A DNA stretch of 64,000 bases from Ornithinimicrobium cerasi (GTDB taxonomy: Bacteria > Actinomycetota > Actinomycetes > Actinomycetales > Dermatophilaceae). How positions within the stretch are numbered: position 1 is the first letter of the stretch; each line of letters begins with the position of its first letter. The DNA lies in assembly GCF_003702705.1 (NCBI RefSeq), contig NZ_QZMN01000011.1, forward strand, positions 1 to 64,000. Reading direction: 5' to 3'. The notes beneath the pieces were generated by a model that was not told where the DNA came from, did not search any database, and saw only the letters and a list, made by a program, of their open reading frames with translations. Below, piece by piece: positions 62,700 through 64,000 of the stretch. A program made the position numbers and the translations under genes.

Positions 62700-63818
62700 T
62701 CAGACCCGACGCAGCCGGACCATCACCTCGCAGTGGTCCGTCTGCGGGAACATGTCGAAGAGGCGCGCCCGCTCGACGCGCAGCGAGGGCATCCGCCGCA
62801 GGTCGGCGGCGAGCGAGGCCGGGGAGCAGCTGGAGTAGACCAGGTGCTCGACGGCGCTCGCCTCGAGCCGGTCCGCGAGGGGCCCGACGCCCCGTCGGGG
62901 CGGGTTGACCACGACCAGGTCGGGAGCGGGCCGGTCACGCAGGTATGCCGTCGCGTCGCCGACCTCGAACGTCGCCGCCGCGCCCAGCTCCCGGGCGGAG
63001 GTCCTCGCGCTGAGCACCGCCTCGGGGGACACCTCGATCCCCACCACCTGCCGCCCGGGCCCCGCGAGGTGCAGGGCGAACCCGCCCACGCCGCAGTAGA
63101 GGTCGAGGACGGTGGACGGTCGGATCTCCTCCGCCCAGTCGCGGGCCTGCCGGTAGAGGGCGGCGGCCACCGCGGTGCTGGTCTGGAAGAAGCTGCGGGT
63201 GCGCAGGTGCAGGCGGATGCCGTTGACGCGCATGGGCAGCGTGTCGGCCTCGGTGAGCACGATCTCCTCGGGTCCCTCGAGCACCGCCTTGTGCTCCGGC
63301 TGCACGTTGACGCTGACGACCCGGGTGCCGGGCACGGCGGCGTGCAGCGCGGGCACGAGCTCGCGGACCCGCGGGAGCTGGCCGGGGGAGCGCAGGACGA
63401 AGCGCGCCATCAGCTCGGCGTCCGGGGACCAGGTGAGGAGGACGTGCTTGAGCTCACCCTGCCGGGCGGGCACGTCGTAGGGGGTCAGGCCGCAGGCTGC
63501 GACCAGGCCGGCGACGACGGGCACCGCCTGCGCCAGCCCGGGCTCGTGCAGGCCGCAGTGCCGAAGGTCCACCCCCCGGCCCAGCGGGTCCAGGATCCCC
63601 AGCGTCGGCGCGCCCCGCCGTCCTCCGACCGCGAGCTTGGCCCTGTTGCGGAAGCCGGACTCGGCGTTCGCCTGCGGCGGCAGCCAGGCCGAGGGCGGGA
63701 CGGCGGGGCCGAGCAGGGCGCGGACCCGGGCACTCTTCGCGGCGAGCTGAGCGGCATACCCGGTCCCCATGAGGGTGCAGGAGCGGCACGCCCCGGCGTC
63801 GAAGTAGTCGCACTGCAC
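62700..63818 (-). CDS. rlmC: 23S rRNA (uracil-C5)-methyltransferase RlmC
   Basis: A 372-aa SAM-dependent m5U methyltransferase of the RlmC/RumB type. The 4Fe-4S cysteines are Cys3, Cys11, Cys14 and Cys88. ESGFRNRAKLAV, RQGELKHVLLTWSPD, SFFQTSTAVAAALYRQ and DLYCGVGGFALHLAG follow E. coli RlmC closely, and the catalytic Cys is in VYSSCSPASLAADL. There is no N-terminal TRAM domain, in agreement with RlmC rather than RlmD. GTG 63818 lies 6 nt after TAGGCT. Confidence 0.94.
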   Translation of the reverse strand: MQCDYFDAGACRSCTLMGTGYAAQLAAKSARVRALLGPAVPPSAWLPPQANAESGFRNRAKLAVGGRRGAPTLGILDPLGRGVDLRHCGLHEPGLAQAVPVVAGLVAACGLTPYDVPARQGELKHVLLTWSPDAELMARFVLRSPGQLPRVRELVPALHAAVPGTRVVSVNVQPEHKAVLEGPEEIVLTEADTLPMRVNGIRLHLRTRSFFQTSTAVAAALYRQARDWAEEIRPSTVLDLYCGVGGFALHLAGPGRQVVGIEVSPEAVLSARTSARELGAAATFEVGDATAYLRDRPAPDLVVVNPPRRGVGPLADRLEASAVEHLVYSSCSPASLAADLRRMPSLRVERARLFDMFPQTDHCEVMVRLRRV

Positions 63819-63824
63819 GGGGAG

Positions 63825-63830
63825 AGCCTA
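63825..63830 (-). promoter_or_regulatory. -10 box of leaderless rlmC
   Basis: TAGGCT on the minus strand, 6 nt before GTG 63818. Confidence 0.6.
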
Positions 63831-63836
63831 GGCCGG

Positions 63837-64000
63837 TCAGGGACGACCGTCCGTCCGCATCGAGTCCAGGGACCAGCGACCTGCCCCCGTGAAGGTGAGC
63901 GGGAGGGTGAGACCGACGAGCAGCAGGGCGTTCTCGCCCGTGAGCCCGCCGGTGGGGGTGAGGAGGGTGTAGTCGAACCGGGTCACCACCGCCAGCGCCC
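63837..64000 (-). CDS. C-terminal end of a DoxX-like membrane protein (cut by window)
   Basis: Only the last 54 codons are in the window; the start lies beyond 64000. The tail ENALLLVGLTLPLTFTGAG followed by RWSLDSM matches the last helix and the GAGRWSLD end of DoxX/TQO-small-subunit family proteins. It is a membrane protein, possibly linked to quinone or thiosulfate redox. The assignment rests on this short tail. Confidence 0.6.
   Translation of the reverse strand, partial: ALAVVTRFDYTLLTPTGGLTGENALLLVGLTLPLTFTGAGRWSLDSMRTDGRP

Overview
The window is chromosomal DNA from a high-G+C actinobacterium. The evidence is strongly G/C-biased third codon positions, many GTG starts, many genes that begin 6-7 nt after a TANNNT -10 box (leaderless style), and gene order that I recall from Mycobacterium tuberculosis (thrS-HIT; pdxS-pdxT-yebC-ruvCAB-yajC-secDF-apt-rel; xerD-parA-scpAB-rluB-cmk-der; the Rv1822-Rv1832 block with gcvH, garA, two MerR genes and gcvP). 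I infer a Micrococcales-type organism, perhaps near Ornithinimicrobium or Serinicoccus. The genus is a guess.

Layout. 1-3000 is a degraded mobile region: the C-terminal part of a MobF/TraA-type relaxase (minus strand), a visibly A+T-richer cassette of three small overlapping unknown genes, and a YefM-YoeB-type toxin-antitoxin pair. 3100-8800 holds a flavodoxin, a lipoprotein, a NUDIX hydrolase, thrS with a leader hairpin, an FNT channel and an F420-type reductase. 8800-24500 is the housekeeping block: HIT, PLP synthase, yebC, Holliday-junction enzymes, the Sec accessory complex, apt and rel, then a minus-strand pair (DUF349 protein with 33-bp repeats, M18 aminopeptidase). 24500-27700 holds an MBL hydrolase, hisS and a cyclophilin lipoprotein.

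27700-35500 is the most striking region. A TrpR-family gene with a trp-operator-like site is followed by hisG-hisD-hisC-hisB-hisH-hisA-hisF-hisIE, with every neighbouring his pair overlapping by 4 nt. This is the gammaproteobacterial gene order, with a two-domain HisB, a HisA (not the actinobacterial PriA) and a fused HisIE. I interpret it as a complete histidine operon acquired together with its own regulator, most like the Xanthomonadales version.

35500-46500 holds a hydrolase and membrane proteins, then xerD, parA, scpA, scpB, rluB (with a long Gly/Arg/Ser tail), cmk, a sulfurtransferase-SufE pair and der. 46593-46666 is tRNA-Pro(GGG) with a terminator. 46762-55780 is the pgsA-like, DUF881, gcvH, garA, ftsR, DUF151, merR and gcvP block; gcvP sits behind a glycine riboswitch and before a strong terminator. 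55800-64000 holds assorted metabolic genes, an RlmC methyltransferase and a DoxX-like gene cut by the window end.

Window-wide, the asymmetric motif GGTATGCCGT (core GGTATGCC) recurs in both genes and spacers far more often than base composition would predict.
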